Source: Rhodoferax sp. | GTDB lineage: Bacteria > Pseudomonadota > Gammaproteobacteria > Burkholderiales > Burkholderiaceae_C | Assembly: GCA_031291305.1 (NCBI GenBank) | Contig: JARLJH010000004.1 | Coordinates: 1 to 64,000, forward strand | Direction: 5' to 3' | Length of the DNA: 64,000 nt | In this document: piece after piece, positions 9,526 through 18,199 of the stretch | Layout of the letters: every line of letters starts with the position of its first letter | Position numbering within the stretch: position 1 is the first letter of the stretch | Notes under the pieces: generated by a model | Told to the model about the DNA's origin: nothing | The model's input: only the letters and a program-made list of their open reading frames with translations | Database searches by the model: none | Position numbers and translations under genes: made by a program

Positions 9526-9948
9526 TCAGGCCAGTCCAAGCGCCTTGCGTGCCAGCGACAAGAAGACTTCGCTCTCTGCAGGAGAAAGCATCCCCAGTAT
9601 GTCAGCCTGCAGAGCTTTCACCACGGGCAGACAAGCCGCCAGCAATTGCTCGCCTTCGTGCGTGAGATGAAGCAGGCGTGCGCGACGATCCTGAGCGCTG
9701 ACCACACGCTGCACGAGACCCTTGCGCTCCAGGCGATCGATCACGCCGCCGATCGTGGCGCGGTCAAAGCTGATGGTTGTGGCCAGACTGGCCTGGTCGA
9801 TGTCGGGATGGATGGCAATGGCATTGAGCGCTGCAAACTGCACCGATGTCAGGTCGAAGCCCGCAGCCTGCGTCTGTGTCTGGAAGACCTGCATTGACTG
9901 CTGGTGCAGCCGCCGTATCAAGTGCCCGGCCATCTTGGTCCCGTCCAT
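9526..9948 (-). CDS. mobR: MarR-family regulator, MobR-like
   Basis: ATG 9948 has a strong GGAGG six bases upstream, which decides the start; TTG 9969 is also in frame. The 140-residue product is a MarR-type winged helix: FDLTSVQFAALNAI, then DQASLATTISFDRATIGGVIDRLERKGLVQR and the wing DRRARLLHLT. It is divergent from a 3-hydroxybenzoate 4-hydroxylase-like gene, exactly the mobR/mobA layout described in Comamonas testosteroni, where MobR represses mobA and is released by 3-hydroxybenzoate. The name rests on that synteny and protein class. Confidence 0.85.
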   Translation of the reverse strand: MDGTKMAGHLIRRLHQQSMQVFQTQTQAAGFDLTSVQFAALNAIAIHPDIDQASLATTISFDRATIGGVIDRLERKGLVQRVVSAQDRRARLLHLTHEGEQLLAACLPVVKALQADILGMLSPAESEVFLSLARKALGLA

Positions 9949-10002
9949 CTGCGCCTCCGTTCTTTGCAAATTACGCCAGTGTTATAGGTCGATGTTACCC
10001 GT

Positions 10003-10041
10003 TTGACAATTATAGTATGTATGCATATCATATGTAAGCAT
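10003..10041 (+). promoter_or_regulatory. mobA promoter with overlapping operator repeats
   Basis: TTGACA (10003-10008) and TATCAT (10026-10031) are separated by 17 bp, a near-consensus sigma-70 promoter facing mobA. Two direct repeats, TATGTATGCAT (10016-10026) and TATGTAAGCAT (10031-10041), differ at one position and overlap the -10 box; CATATCATATG (10024-10034) is also a dyad. A repressor bound here would block RNA polymerase, which fits MobR control. AAGGAG precedes ATG 10072. Confidence 0.75.
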
Positions 10042-10071
10042 TCTTTAAACAACCAAACTGAAGGAGACATC

Positions 10072-11979
10072 ATGCAATACCACGTCAACGGCTTCAAGGC
10101 CGGCGATCCTGATCTGCTCGAAGCTGCACCGGGCCACCGCCGTGCGGGCGAACCGTTACCAGAAACGGTGGACGTACTGATCGCCGGTTCTGGTCCGGCG
10201 GGCTTGTGCTTGGCCGCACAGCTCGCCCGCGTGCCGCAAATCCGCACCATGCTGGTTGAACCCAAGCTAGGACCCATGGAAAAGGGGCAGGCTGACGGCA
10301 TTAGCGTGCGCTCGATGGAAATGTTTCAGGCCTTTGGCTTTGCAGAAAAGGTGATGCGAGAGTCGGTCTGGATCAACGAGACCACCTTTTGGGCGCCTGG
10401 CACCGACGCGCCTCTGACGCGGGTCGCCCGAGTAGACGACGTGCCCGATGGCACCTCTGAAATGCCCCATGTGTTGCTCAACCAGGCGCGAGTACACGAC
10501 ATGTTCCTCGATGTCATGCGCCATTCCCCGACCCGGCTTGAGCCCGACTACGGCCTGAAGGTGCTTGACCTGGCGATCGACCCGACCGCGGCCGAATACC
10601 CCGTCACGGTCACGCTGGAGCACACCGCGCCTGATCGACTAGGCCAGACAGCGACGCTTCGCGCCAACTATGTCATCGGCTGCGATGGCGCACGCTCCAA
10701 TGTGCGCAGCGCCATTGGAGGCGCTCTCCATGGCGACGCGGCACACCATGCCTGGGGCGTGATGGATGTGTTGGCTGTCACCGATTTCCCCGACTGGCGA
10801 AAGAAGTCCTTCGTACGCTCACAGGACGAGGGCATCCTGATGGTGCTGCCCCGAGAGGGTGGTCACTTGGTACGACTGTACGTCGAGCTTGATCGCCTGG
10901 GAGAAGATGAGCGTGTTGCTGACCGCGGCATGGGCGCTGAAGACATCATTGCCAAGGCCAAGCGCATCTTCCATCCGTTTGACCTGCAGGTGAAGGACGT
11001 GGTCTGGTGGTCCATCTACGAGATCGGTCACCGCCTGACAGACAAGTTCGATGATGTACCCGAGGGCCAGGTTGCAAACCGGTCACCACGCGTGATGCTG
11101 GCTGGCGACGCCTGCCACACCCACAGCCCCAAGGCCGGACAGGGCATGAACGTATCGATGGGCGACACCTTTAATCTGGGCTGGAAGCTGATTTCTGTGC
11201 TGACCGGCCGCGCTGACCCGGCCTTGCTGCACAGTTATTCCGGCGAACGACGCGCCGCCGCCAAGGGTCTGGTGGAGTTCGACCACAAGTGGGCTCGCGT
11301 CGTCGGCGCCAAAGCGCAGGACGATCTTGCAGATGGCCTACCCCGCGTAGCGCGCGAGTTTGTCAATAACTTGCCTTTCACCTGCGGTCTGACCATCCAA
11401 TATGAACACAGTGCCCTGACCGGCGCCACCACCCACCAGCATCTCGCCACGGGTTTTGACATCGGCAAGCGCTTCCATTCGGCTCCCGTCGTCAGACTGG
11501 CTGACGCCAAACCCATGCAATTGGGCCACTGCATCGATGCCGACGCGCGGTTTCGCCTGTTCATTTTTGCGCCAGCGAACGACACGGGCTCCCAAGGTGA
11601 CGCCGTCGCCACCCTGTGCGACTGGCTGGAGCATGACGCCGCATTACCCTTGCACCGCCACACCGCAGCGGGAGAAGACATAGATGCAGTGATCGACACA
11701 CGTGCAGTCTTCCAGCAGAGCTTTCGAGAACTTGATTACGCTGCCATGCCAAAGCTGTTGCGGCCCAACGTTGGCAAACTGGGGCTGTGCGACTACGAAA
11801 AGGTCTTCTGCTCGGACTTGAAGCGGGGAGAGGACATCTTCGAGATGCGTGGCATCGACAGGAACGCTGGCTGTGTGGTGATTGTGCGACCTGATCAGTA
11901 CGTGGGACACATTCTCCCGCTGCATGCTCGCGATGACCTGACTGCGTATTTCGCTGGCCTGCTGCGTGTGCGTGGCTAA
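10072..11979 (+). CDS. mobA: FAD-dependent 3-hydroxybenzoate 4-monooxygenase-like
   Basis: The 635-residue flavoprotein hydroxylase begins MQYHVNGF and carries the FAD dinucleotide motif GSGPAGLCLAAQL (about 39-52), the NADPH/FAD motif GCDGARSNVR (about 222) and GDACHTHSPKAGQGMN (about 345). The last places the pyrophosphate-binding GD in the phenol 2-monooxygenase/MobA branch. A C-terminal thioredoxin-like domain runs from about 440 to the end (FRLFIFAP, VVIVRPDQYVGH). MobA converts 3-hydroxybenzoate to protocatechuate. Length, N-terminus and the divergent MarR gene agree with this, but phenol 2-monooxygenase paralogues look similar. AAGGAG before ATG 10072 sets the start, although the frame is open to 10003. 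Confidence 0.85.
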   Translation: MQYHVNGFKAGDPDLLEAAPGHRRAGEPLPETVDVLIAGSGPAGLCLAAQLARVPQIRTMLVEPKLGPMEKGQADGISVRSMEMFQAFGFAEKVMRESVWINETTFWAPGTDAPLTRVARVDDVPDGTSEMPHVLLNQARVHDMFLDVMRHSPTRLEPDYGLKVLDLAIDPTAAEYPVTVTLEHTAPDRLGQTATLRANYVIGCDGARSNVRSAIGGALHGDAAHHAWGVMDVLAVTDFPDWRKKSFVRSQDEGILMVLPREGGHLVRLYVELDRLGEDERVADRGMGAEDIIAKAKRIFHPFDLQVKDVVWWSIYEIGHRLTDKFDDVPEGQVANRSPRVMLAGDACHTHSPKAGQGMNVSMGDTFNLGWKLISVLTGRADPALLHSYSGERRAAAKGLVEFDHKWARVVGAKAQDDLADGLPRVAREFVNNLPFTCGLTIQYEHSALTGATTHQHLATGFDIGKRFHSAPVVRLADAKPMQLGHCIDADARFRLFIFAPANDTGSQGDAVATLCDWLEHDAALPLHRHTAAGEDIDAVIDTRAVFQQSFRELDYAAMPKLLRPNVGKLGLCDYEKVFCSDLKRGEDIFEMRGIDRNAGCVVIVRPDQYVGHILPLHARDDLTAYFAGLLRVRG

Positions 11980-12048
11980 CCTCGGCTGAAGTGGCCTCTA
12001 TCCCTTTATCTATCAGGGGCGGGAAGCTTCAGTATGCATAGCAAACTG

Positions 12049-12080
12049 AAAAAAACAACGGGTGCACCCTCTCGCACCCG
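12049..12080 (-). terminator. Intrinsic terminator after the pirin gene
   Basis: Read on the minus strand, CGGGTGC and GCACCCG (12059-12065 and 12074-12080) form a 7-bp stem with an 8-nt loop, followed by TTG and seven Ts. It lies 27 bp beyond the pirin stop and fits rho-independent termination. Confidence 0.8.
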
Positions 12081-12106
12081 CTCTATGCCATCAAATCACC
12101 AGCGCA

Positions 12107-12988
12107 TCAGGCTGCAAACTCACCCAACCGCCCATCACGCATGTCGCTGAGCGCCTGGTAAATCTCTTGCTGTGTGTTCATGACAAACGGGCCGTACTGG
12201 GCAATTGTCTCCTTCAGCGGCTGCCCGGCGATCAGCAGCACTTTGGCGTCGGTAGTGGCTTCGATCACAACACCGTCGGCCTGCGGGCTGTTGGCCAGCA
12301 AGGCCATGCGTTGCACCGGCACCGTTTGCCCGGCGATGGTGACCTCTCCACGGTACACATAGACAAAGGCGTTGTGCCCGGCTGGCACAGCCTGCTCAAA
12401 ACGCGACCCGGCGGGCAAATGGATGTCCAGGTACAGCGGCGCCGTCGCATCGCGCGTCACCGCGCCGGTGGTGCCGTGGCTTTCACCGGCAATCACCGTC
12501 ACCGCCACGCCTTGCGCGGTGGTGTACTTGGGCAGGTCGCCCGCCTTGAAGTCGCGGTACCAGGGCGGGCACATCTTGTCGCGCCCGGGCAGGTTCAGCC
12601 AGAGCTGAAAACCTTCCATCACGCCGTCTTCCTGCTGCGGAATTTCAGAGTGAATCACGCCACGCCCGGCGGTCATCCATTGCACGCCGCCGTTTTCCAG
12701 CAGGCCTTCGTGACCGGCGCTGTCGCGGTGCAGCATGCGCCCGGCAATCATGTAGGTGACGGTCTCAAAACCCCGGTGCGGGTGGTCCGGAAAGCCGGCA
12801 ATGTAGTCATCTGGCTTGTCGCTGCCAAAGGCATCGAGCATCAAAAACGGGTCCAGCCGGTTCTGTAGGTTTTGCGTCAGCACGCGGGTGAGCTTGACGC
12901 CCGCGCCGTCCGAGGTGGCTTGGCCGATCACCAGGCGCTCGACCGTGCGTGGATGTTGAACGGTAGTGGTTTGCAAAACGGTGGTCAT
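12107..12988 (-). CDS. Pirin family protein
   Basis: The 293-residue bicupin has the pirin signature DPFLMLDAFG, then FPDHPHRGFETVTYMIAG, whose two His contribute to the metal site, and HRDSAGHEGLLENGGVQWMTAGRGVIHSE, which supplies the remaining His and Glu. A C-terminal cupin half follows. Pirins bind Fe or Zn; some have quercetinase activity and others act as redox-sensing partners. It is close to azoR and separated from it by a palindromic repeat, a pairing that suggests an aromatic or redox stress response (inference). Confidence 0.93.
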   Translation of the reverse strand: MTTVLQTTTVQHPRTVERLVIGQATSDGAGVKLTRVLTQNLQNRLDPFLMLDAFGSDKPDDYIAGFPDHPHRGFETVTYMIAGRMLHRDSAGHEGLLENGGVQWMTAGRGVIHSEIPQQEDGVMEGFQLWLNLPGRDKMCPPWYRDFKAGDLPKYTTAQGVAVTVIAGESHGTTGAVTRDATAPLYLDIHLPAGSRFEQAVPAGHNAFVYVYRGEVTIAGQTVPVQRMALLANSPQADGVVIEATTDAKVLLIAGQPLKETIAQYGPFVMNTQQEIYQALSDMRDGRLGEFAA

Positions 12989-13006
12989 GGCTTTACTCCT
13001 AACTTT

Positions 13007-13041
13007 GATAGCAAGATGCCCAGGTCCTACCTGGGCTAGAG
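13007..13041. repeat. Variant intergenic palindrome between pirin and azoR genes
   Basis: GATAGC, then AGATGCCCAGG, then CCTGGGCTAGAG gives a CCCAGG/CCTGGG stem in the same frame of flanks (GATAGC and GGGCTAGAG) as the TAGCCCTT family. I read it as a diverged or compensatory-changed copy. Confidence 0.6.
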
Positions 13042-13059
13042 AGCGATTTGGCTTGAGGT

Positions 13060-13659
13060 TCAGGCCAGCGCGGCGTTCAGGTCAGCTTCGGCCTGGGCGA
13101 AGGCTTTCTCAGCCGCTTCCGCGCCCATGGCCAAACCTTCAGCATAGATGAAATGCACGTCGGTCATACCCAAAAAACCCAAGACACTTTTGAGGTAAGG
13201 GACTTGCGAGTCGTGCGCGGTGTCGCGGTACAGACCGCCACGCGCCAGCGCCACATACACCGTCTTGCCGGTGAGCAAGCCTTCGGGGCCGTTGGCGGTG
13301 TAGCGGAAGGTGACGCCGGAGCGCGCAATGGCGTCGATCCAGCTTTTGAGTTGCACTGGCACGCCAAAGTTGTACATCGGCACGCCCAGCACGATGGTGT
13401 CGTGTGCCTGGATTTCGGCGATCAATGCGTCATCCAAGGCTACGCGGCCAGCCTGCTCGGCATCGCGCTTGTCTGCCGGGGTGAATAGCGCACCCAGCGC
13501 CGCTTCGTCGAGCACCGGATGCGGGGTTGCGGCCAGGTCGCGCAAGGTGAGCGTGGCACCCGGGTTGGCGGCTTGCAGGCGCGCCGTCACACTGTTGGCC
13601 ACGCGGGTGGAATTGGCGCCTTCGCGGCGGGCACTGGCGTTGATTTGCAAAATGTTCAT
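13060..13659 (-). CDS. azoR: FMN-dependent NADH-azoreductase
   Basis: Starting at ATG 13659 with an upstream AGGAG, the 199-residue product is a flavodoxin-like Azo[18 protein letters not shown] at the FMN phosphate loop, [28 protein letters not shown] over the isoalloxazine, and a C-terminal [10 protein letters not shown]. AzoR reduces quinones and azo compounds with two electrons. It is divergent from a LysR gene, the usual arrangement for quinone- or thiol-responsive control. The frame extends 22 codons upstream of the chosen start but lacks a ribosome site there. Confidence 0.93.
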   Translation of the reverse strand: MNILQINASARREGANSTRVANSVTARLQAANPGATLTLRDLAATPHPVLDEAALGALFTPADKRDAEQAGRVALDDALIAEIQAHDTIVLGVPMYNFGVPVQLKSWIDAIARSGVTFRYTANGPEGLLTGKTVYVALARGGLYRDTAHDSQVPYLKSVLGFLGMTDVHFIYAEGLAMGAEAAEKAFAQAEADLNAALA

Positions 13660-13763
13660 GATGACTCCTGAGGCTGGGTGAATGGATGAAAAGGCGATGG
13701 ATGTACTGTATTTGCCATTAATCACCTTGAGAAGCCGTCAGAATGGATATCATTGTTCTTACT

Positions 13764-14696
13764 ATGGAACAATCAGCCACCCATCTTGACCCGAATGACC
13801 TGCTGGTGTTCGCCCGCGTGGCGGATCTGGGCAGCTTCAGCAAGGCGGCAGAGCGCCTGGGCTGGCCTAAGTCCACCGTGTCACGCCGAATCTCGCAGCT
13901 CGAAACCCTGCTGGGCGAGCGCCTGCTTCTGCGCACCACCCGACGCCAGACGCTGACCGAGTTTGGCCAGCAGTTGCTGGACCACGCGCGCCAGGTGGTG
14001 ATGGAGGTGGACGCCGTGATGGCGCTGCGCGAGCACCGGCAAGCCCTGCCCAGCGGGCGCCTGCGCGTGTCGATGCCCAGCGACTTTGCCAACCTGTTGC
14101 TGGCCGACACACTGGCGGCTTTTGTCGCCATGCATCCTGGTATATCGCTGGAGCTGGACTTGTCGCCCCGGCGCGTCGATCTGCTGGGTGAAGGCTTCGA
14201 TGTGGCCGTGCGCATGGGTGACCTGCCCGACGACAACTTGCTGGCCGCGCGCCGCCTGGCAGTGTTTTCCAACGGGCTGTACGCCGCACCGGCTTATCTG
14301 GCCGAGCACGGCGAGCCGACCAGCCCCGATGATCTGAGCAAGCACAACGCGGTGCGCATGCTGGCCGGTAATGGCGAACCCATGGGCTGGTCGCTGATGC
14401 AGGGCGATGCGCGCTGGCAAGGCGTGCCACCCGGACGCGCCACAGCCAATTCCCCCGAGTTGCTGATCCGCCTGGCCCGCGCCGGGGTCGGCATCGCTGC
14501 CGTACCGGACTATTTTGCGCTGCCCGATGTGCGCCGCGGCGAGCTGCGCCGCGTGCTGCCCGCTTGGTGCCTGCCCAGCGCAACAGCCTGGGCCGTGTTT
14601 CCGGGGCGCAAGCTCATGCCCGCCAAAACACGGGTGTTCATAGACATGCTGCAAACCGCGCTAGGCGGCATTGAGCTGGGAAACAACGCCGTGTAA
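13764..14696 (+). CDS. LysR-family transcriptional regulator
   Basis: The 310-residue product has the LysR HTH (DLLVFARVADLGSFSKAAERLGWPKSTVSRRISQLE) and a C-terminal periplasmic-binding-like effector domain (GRLRVSMPSDF, then LDLSPRRVDLLGEGFDVAVRMGDLPD), placing it among the many CrgA-type LysR proteins. It is divergent from azoR with a roughly 100-bp gap, so it probably controls azoR and itself. An in-frame upstream ATG at 13743 is possible, but the sequence before residue 1 of the chosen start has no HTH character. Confidence 0.93.
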   Translation: MEQSATHLDPNDLLVFARVADLGSFSKAAERLGWPKSTVSRRISQLETLLGERLLLRTTRRQTLTEFGQQLLDHARQVVMEVDAVMALREHRQALPSGRLRVSMPSDFANLLLADTLAAFVAMHPGISLELDLSPRRVDLLGEGFDVAVRMGDLPDDNLLAARRLAVFSNGLYAAPAYLAEHGEPTSPDDLSKHNAVRMLAGNGEPMGWSLMQGDARWQGVPPGRATANSPELLIRLARAGVGIAAVPDYFALPDVRRGELRRVLPAWCLPSATAWAVFPGRKLMPAKTRVFIDMLQTALGGIELGNNAV

Positions 14697-14792
14697 GCAT
14701 GTCACCAAAAGATGAAGCGATATAAAAGGCTAAACAAGTCCATCGCAACCGGGTATGCTGCGTGTCAAGTCACCAACTCGGAGGGGGCCATC

Positions 14793-15326
14793 ATGACGAG
14801 GTTTTTAACAAGTTCCAACAAGACCACTTCTGCCCGCCGGGGCGCCGCCAGCCTTTTGGTGCTGGGCGCTGTCTTCACCTTGTCGGCCCTGCTGCTGGTT
14901 GGCTGCACGGTGGAACTGGAGAACAAACAGGCCGCTCAGGAGATGGCCCAACTCACCCAACCGCCAGGTTCGATCTATACCGGCTGGCGCGTGTTTCAGG
15001 AACGCTGCGCGTCATGCCACGGGTCTGACGCGCTGGGCACCGCCGAGGCGCCCAGCCTGCTGCCGCTTGTGCATGAAATGGGCCCGCGCCGCTTTGTTGG
15101 CCTGGTGCTCAAACGCTACGACTGGAATCTGCCACCCGACCAGGCCCATCTGAACGGACCGTCGCTGGACGCGCTGATCGAGCAGATCATGCGACGCCAG
15201 GGCCCGGTGGTGACCATGCCCGCCTGGCAGGATGAACCAAGGGTGACAGCCCACATCACCGATCTGTTCGCGTATCTGTCAGCCCGCGCCGAAGGCACGC
15301 AGGGGCCGGGGCGGCCAGCGCCGTAG
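14793..15326 (+). CDS. Lipoprotein c-type cytochrome
   Basis: ATG 14793 has a GGAGGGGG ribosome site. A 177-residue product follows, with a long n-region, a hydrophobic stretch, and LLLVGC, a good lipobox. The mature protein has a single heme site CASCH at about residue 73 with GSDALGTAEAPSLL after it, and a plausible distal Met in VVTMPAWQDEP. It is therefore a monoheme cytochrome c anchored to a periplasm-facing membrane. The gene is alone, so the partner is unknown. A possible role is electron transfer to or from a periplasmic dehydrogenase (inference). Confidence 0.88.
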   Translation: MTRFLTSSNKTTSARRGAASLLVLGAVFTLSALLLVGCTVELENKQAAQEMAQLTQPPGSIYTGWRVFQERCASCHGSDALGTAEAPSLLPLVHEMGPRRFVGLVLKRYDWNLPPDQAHLNGPSLDALIEQIMRRQGPVVTMPAWQDEPRVTAHITDLFAYLSARAEGTQGPGRPAP

Positions 15327-15546
15327 GATGACGATCAGTTTTCACCTGCCACCTAATGGATAGCTGGCAGCGAAGGTTATATTGATCAAGTTTGGGTTGA
15401 TCTCTTCATTGGAAGAAAGACTTCTCGCACGTAGAGACCACCCCATATGTCTGCACACCCAATTCGCCGGTTTTGTAACTAAGCCTATGTAAAGTACGGG
15501 GCAGAACCTCATGCTGCAGACAAGCCCCGCCGCTCAATGACATCTT

Positions 15547-17061
15547 ATGAAACAGATCTTTTTGTGTGTTGTTTTCACTTTTATGTCATTTGCAAACTAC
15601 GCGATGAAAATTGAAGTGCACGGCAGCACTATCTACGCTTCTGGACCTGTAGAAAACGACTTCGAGACATTTCAGAAAGCTCTGGAGCAGCCAGGTATTG
15701 ACAAGGTTGCGTTTGTCAACTCTCCCGGCGGCGATCTTTGGACAGGCATGAATGTTGGGCGCTTGATTGCACAACGCGGTATCCACACGGTAATTGCTGG
15801 CAGTTGCGTGTCAGCCTGCTCCATCATGTTTATGGGGGGAAAAGAGCGTTCTTTTTCTGACGCATTCCGTCCTGCACTGACCTACATCGGGATTCATGGA
15901 GCACACAACACGTCCACAAATGCCGTCGACCCCCGATTGCAGCCTCAGATATATGCTTTTTATAAACAAAACATGGCCGAACGTTTCAACGCCACAGTGA
16001 TGAATACTGCCCTTTACGACATGGAGGATGCGGGGGCGATGCTCAAAGTATTTGACGCGGCGCGAACACCCAAACGCCCGCCGTATCACTGCCGATCAGT
16101 GCAATCTTTGCGTAAAGATTGCACTGAATTCAAGGATTTGGATGCACTTAGCTTGGGCATCGTGACCACCAATACTCTGACCCCGCTTGATTTGCCAGAC
16201 GGTTACAAAGAAGTGCCGAAAATCCTGGGCCAGGAACCAAACCAAGCGTTGCCGGATCCCGTTGCCTACTTTGAAACCATCAGTGCAAAGCAGTGCAGCG
16301 CAGATACATGTCGCAAACTGCTCACTAATTTTGTGGAAGGCAAAGAACACAAAGCGCTTGCTATTCCTGTCGATGCACCCGGCCTGGGCACAGCCATCAA
16401 TCGCGATACAGCTAACAATGCATTTGTGGGGGCTGTTTACGCCTGTAATCACCTCAAAAACAAACCAGCACGCTTGTGTGAGACACAAACTGTTGACGGC
16501 TATGACGTTCGTGAACTGTATGCAACGGGCGTTGCCAGCCATACACAGGCTCTGGCAAGATTGACCGCACCCTCTGAGAAGTTTTACGCCAACGAAGAAT
16601 TCGGTGGTGGCTTCACCACCGCGCATGGCTTACGCACTCAAAACGTCCACGACATGACCCCTCAGTCACTGGACGGCATAAAAACCATCAACACCCAGGA
16701 ACTGGCACTTGCACTAATGAGTTCACAGCCACCAGTACTGATCGATGTTTGGGCTGGTGTGAATGATGCAATTCCAAGTGCAGTAACTTTGCTAAATGGT
16801 GGTCTGGCTTATGACGATCCTGCAACCGACAGTAGTTATGAAGAACGCTTTTATGGCTTATTAAAGCTGCTTAGCCCCGACCCTGCCAAACCAGTCGTTT
16901 TTTATTGCATGAGCCGCGACTGTTGGCTGTCTGTTAACGCATCATTGCGCGCCAAGAAAGTGGGCTACTCACAGGTTATTTGGTATCGCGGCGGCATGGA
17001 AAGTTGGAAAGCCGCCAATTTGCCGTTGGCGAGGGTCATTGTGAGAGCTGTCGTCCGTTAA
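15547..17061 (+). CDS. Secreted ClpP-like serine protease fused to a rhodanese domain
   Basis: The 504-residue product starts with a signal peptide (MKQIFLCVVFTFMSF...). The N-terminal domain (about 20-200) has the ClpP/crotonase-fold motifs NSPGGDL, SCVSACSIMFMGG (candidate nucleophile Ser in VSAC) and a downstream IHGAH His. This resembles periplasmic ClpP-like proteins that lack the ATPase partner. A middle Cys-rich linker follows. The C-terminal 130 residues form a rhodanese-type domain with VLIDVWAG at the start and a YCMSRDCW loop, giving a catalytic Cys near residue 457 in a CxxxxCW arrangement. That resembles the CXXCW rhodanese-like proteins of PQQ-linked pathways. Neither partner of this fusion is obvious nearby, and the substrate is unknown. 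Confidence 0.8.
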   Translation: MKQIFLCVVFTFMSFANYAMKIEVHGSTIYASGPVENDFETFQKALEQPGIDKVAFVNSPGGDLWTGMNVGRLIAQRGIHTVIAGSCVSACSIMFMGGKERSFSDAFRPALTYIGIHGAHNTSTNAVDPRLQPQIYAFYKQNMAERFNATVMNTALYDMEDAGAMLKVFDAARTPKRPPYHCRSVQSLRKDCTEFKDLDALSLGIVTTNTLTPLDLPDGYKEVPKILGQEPNQALPDPVAYFETISAKQCSADTCRKLLTNFVEGKEHKALAIPVDAPGLGTAINRDTANNAFVGAVYACNHLKNKPARLCETQTVDGYDVRELYATGVASHTQALARLTAPSEKFYANEEFGGGFTTAHGLRTQNVHDMTPQSLDGIKTINTQELALALMSSQPPVLIDVWAGVNDAIPSAVTLLNGGLAYDDPATDSSYEERFYGLLKLLSPDPAKPVVFYCMSRDCWLSVNASLRAKKVGYSQVIWYRGGMESWKAANLPLARVIVRAVVR

Positions 17062-17139
17062 CAAGTCGGCATTACCGCTGCACCCAGAAGTAGGACTCAA
17101 GCGCTCGCGTTCAGGTTAGCCGGATCAAGACGCTATATT

Positions 17140-17185
17140 AACCGTAGCTACTAGCTTTTTATCCAAGGGGGCTAGAGGCTAAAAA
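17140..17185. repeat. Degenerate TAGCCCTT-type repeat
   Basis: TAGCTACTAGCTTTTTATCC, then AAGGGGGCTAGAGGC, keeps the flanks of the intergenic palindrome family while the stem is damaged. It lies between the convergent protease-rhodanese and response-regulator genes. Confidence 0.5.
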
Positions 17186-17194
17186 TCCTTGCAT

Positions 17195-18199
17195 TTACCC
17201 CTCAAACTGCGGATGCAGCTGTTTGATGCGGCTCATGGCCATGGCGGCGGCGGCGGTGCGGGTTTCCACGCCAAGTTTGACAAACACCCGCTCCAGGTGT
17301 TTCTTGACGGTCATCGGGCTGCTGCCGACGATGTCGCCAATGTCGCGGTTGATCTTGCCCTTGACCACCCAGTACAGCACCTCCGCTTCACGCGGAGTCA
17401 GCTTGAAGCTCAGGGCCATGGCTTCGATGACGCTTTGGTCGCTCACCTCTTGCATGATGATGAGCCAGTCGCCCCCACCTTCGGAGTCGCCAATCTGCTG
17501 ATGCAGGCGAAAGGTCAGGCGCTGCGAGCCATGCTCGATGCTCAGACGCGGTGGCTCGGCCAGTACCTCTTTGGTCTGCACATGGCGGCGCAGCCAGGCC
17601 AGCACGGGTATGGGCGTGGTGGGCGCGTCGGTACCGTAGTAGCGCATCAGCAGGTCACGCGCCAGCGGGGTTTGCCACATGAGTTTGCCGTCGCTCACAC
17701 GCACGGTGATGCTGGCGTAGCCAAAGGCGTCCAGCGCACTGCGGGCCTGGCGCTTTTCGCGCGCGCCTTGCAGGTGCACCGCCATGCGCGCCAGCACCTC
17801 TTTGGGTTTGATGGGTTTGGTGACGTAGTCCACCCCACCCGATTCCAAAGCGGACACGAGGTATTCGGTTTCGGTCAGGCCGGTCATGAAGACGATGGGG
17901 ATGTGCGCGGTTTGCGCCATGGCTTTGAGGCGGCGCGCCACTTCAAAGCCGTCCATGCCGGGCATCATGGCGTCCAGCAGGATGATGTCGGGCACCACCT
18001 GCGCAGCGCGCTGCAAGGCGGCCTCCCCGTTGATGGCTACCAGCACGGTGTAGCCGGATTCGTCCAACGCGTCGTGCAGCACGGCCAGGTTGTCGGGCAC
18101 GTCGTCCACGATCAGCACCACGTCGCTGTTGGCGCGGTCCAGGGTGCGGTCCAGCATCGGCCGGGGCATGGCGCTTTGCAGGCTAGTTTTCGTTGGCAT
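17195..18199 (-). CDS. LuxR/NarL-type response regulator partner of the permease-kinase
   Basis: The receiver domain shows VVLIVDDVPDN (acidic pocket), DIILLDAMMPGMDG (phosphoacceptor Asp), FMTG and TKPIKP (switch Thr and Lys). The C-terminal 65 residues are a LuxR HTH (LTPREAEVLYWVVKGKINRDIG, then SPMTVKKHLERVFVKLGV). Between them is an unassigned PAS-sized region (DGKLMWQTPLARDLLMRYY). It is transcribed after the permease-histidine kinase and overlaps its end if ATG 18199 is used; ATG 18169 would remove the overlap. The two form a two-component system, and its position beside the urease genes makes nitrogen-source control likely. Confidence 0.88.
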   Translation of the reverse strand: MPTKTSLQSAMPRPMLDRTLDRANSDVVLIVDDVPDNLAVLHDALDESGYTVLVAINGEAALQRAAQVVPDIILLDAMMPGMDGFEVARRLKAMAQTAHIPIVFMTGLTETEYLVSALESGGVDYVTKPIKPKEVLARMAVHLQGAREKRQARSALDAFGYASITVRVSDGKLMWQTPLARDLLMRYYGTDAPTTPIPVLAWLRRHVQTKEVLAEPPRLSIEHGSQRLTFRLHQQIGDSEGGGDWLIIMQEVSDQSVIEAMALSFKLTPREAEVLYWVVKGKINRDIGDIVGSSPMTVKKHLERVFVKLGVETRTAAAAMAMSRIKQLHPQFEG

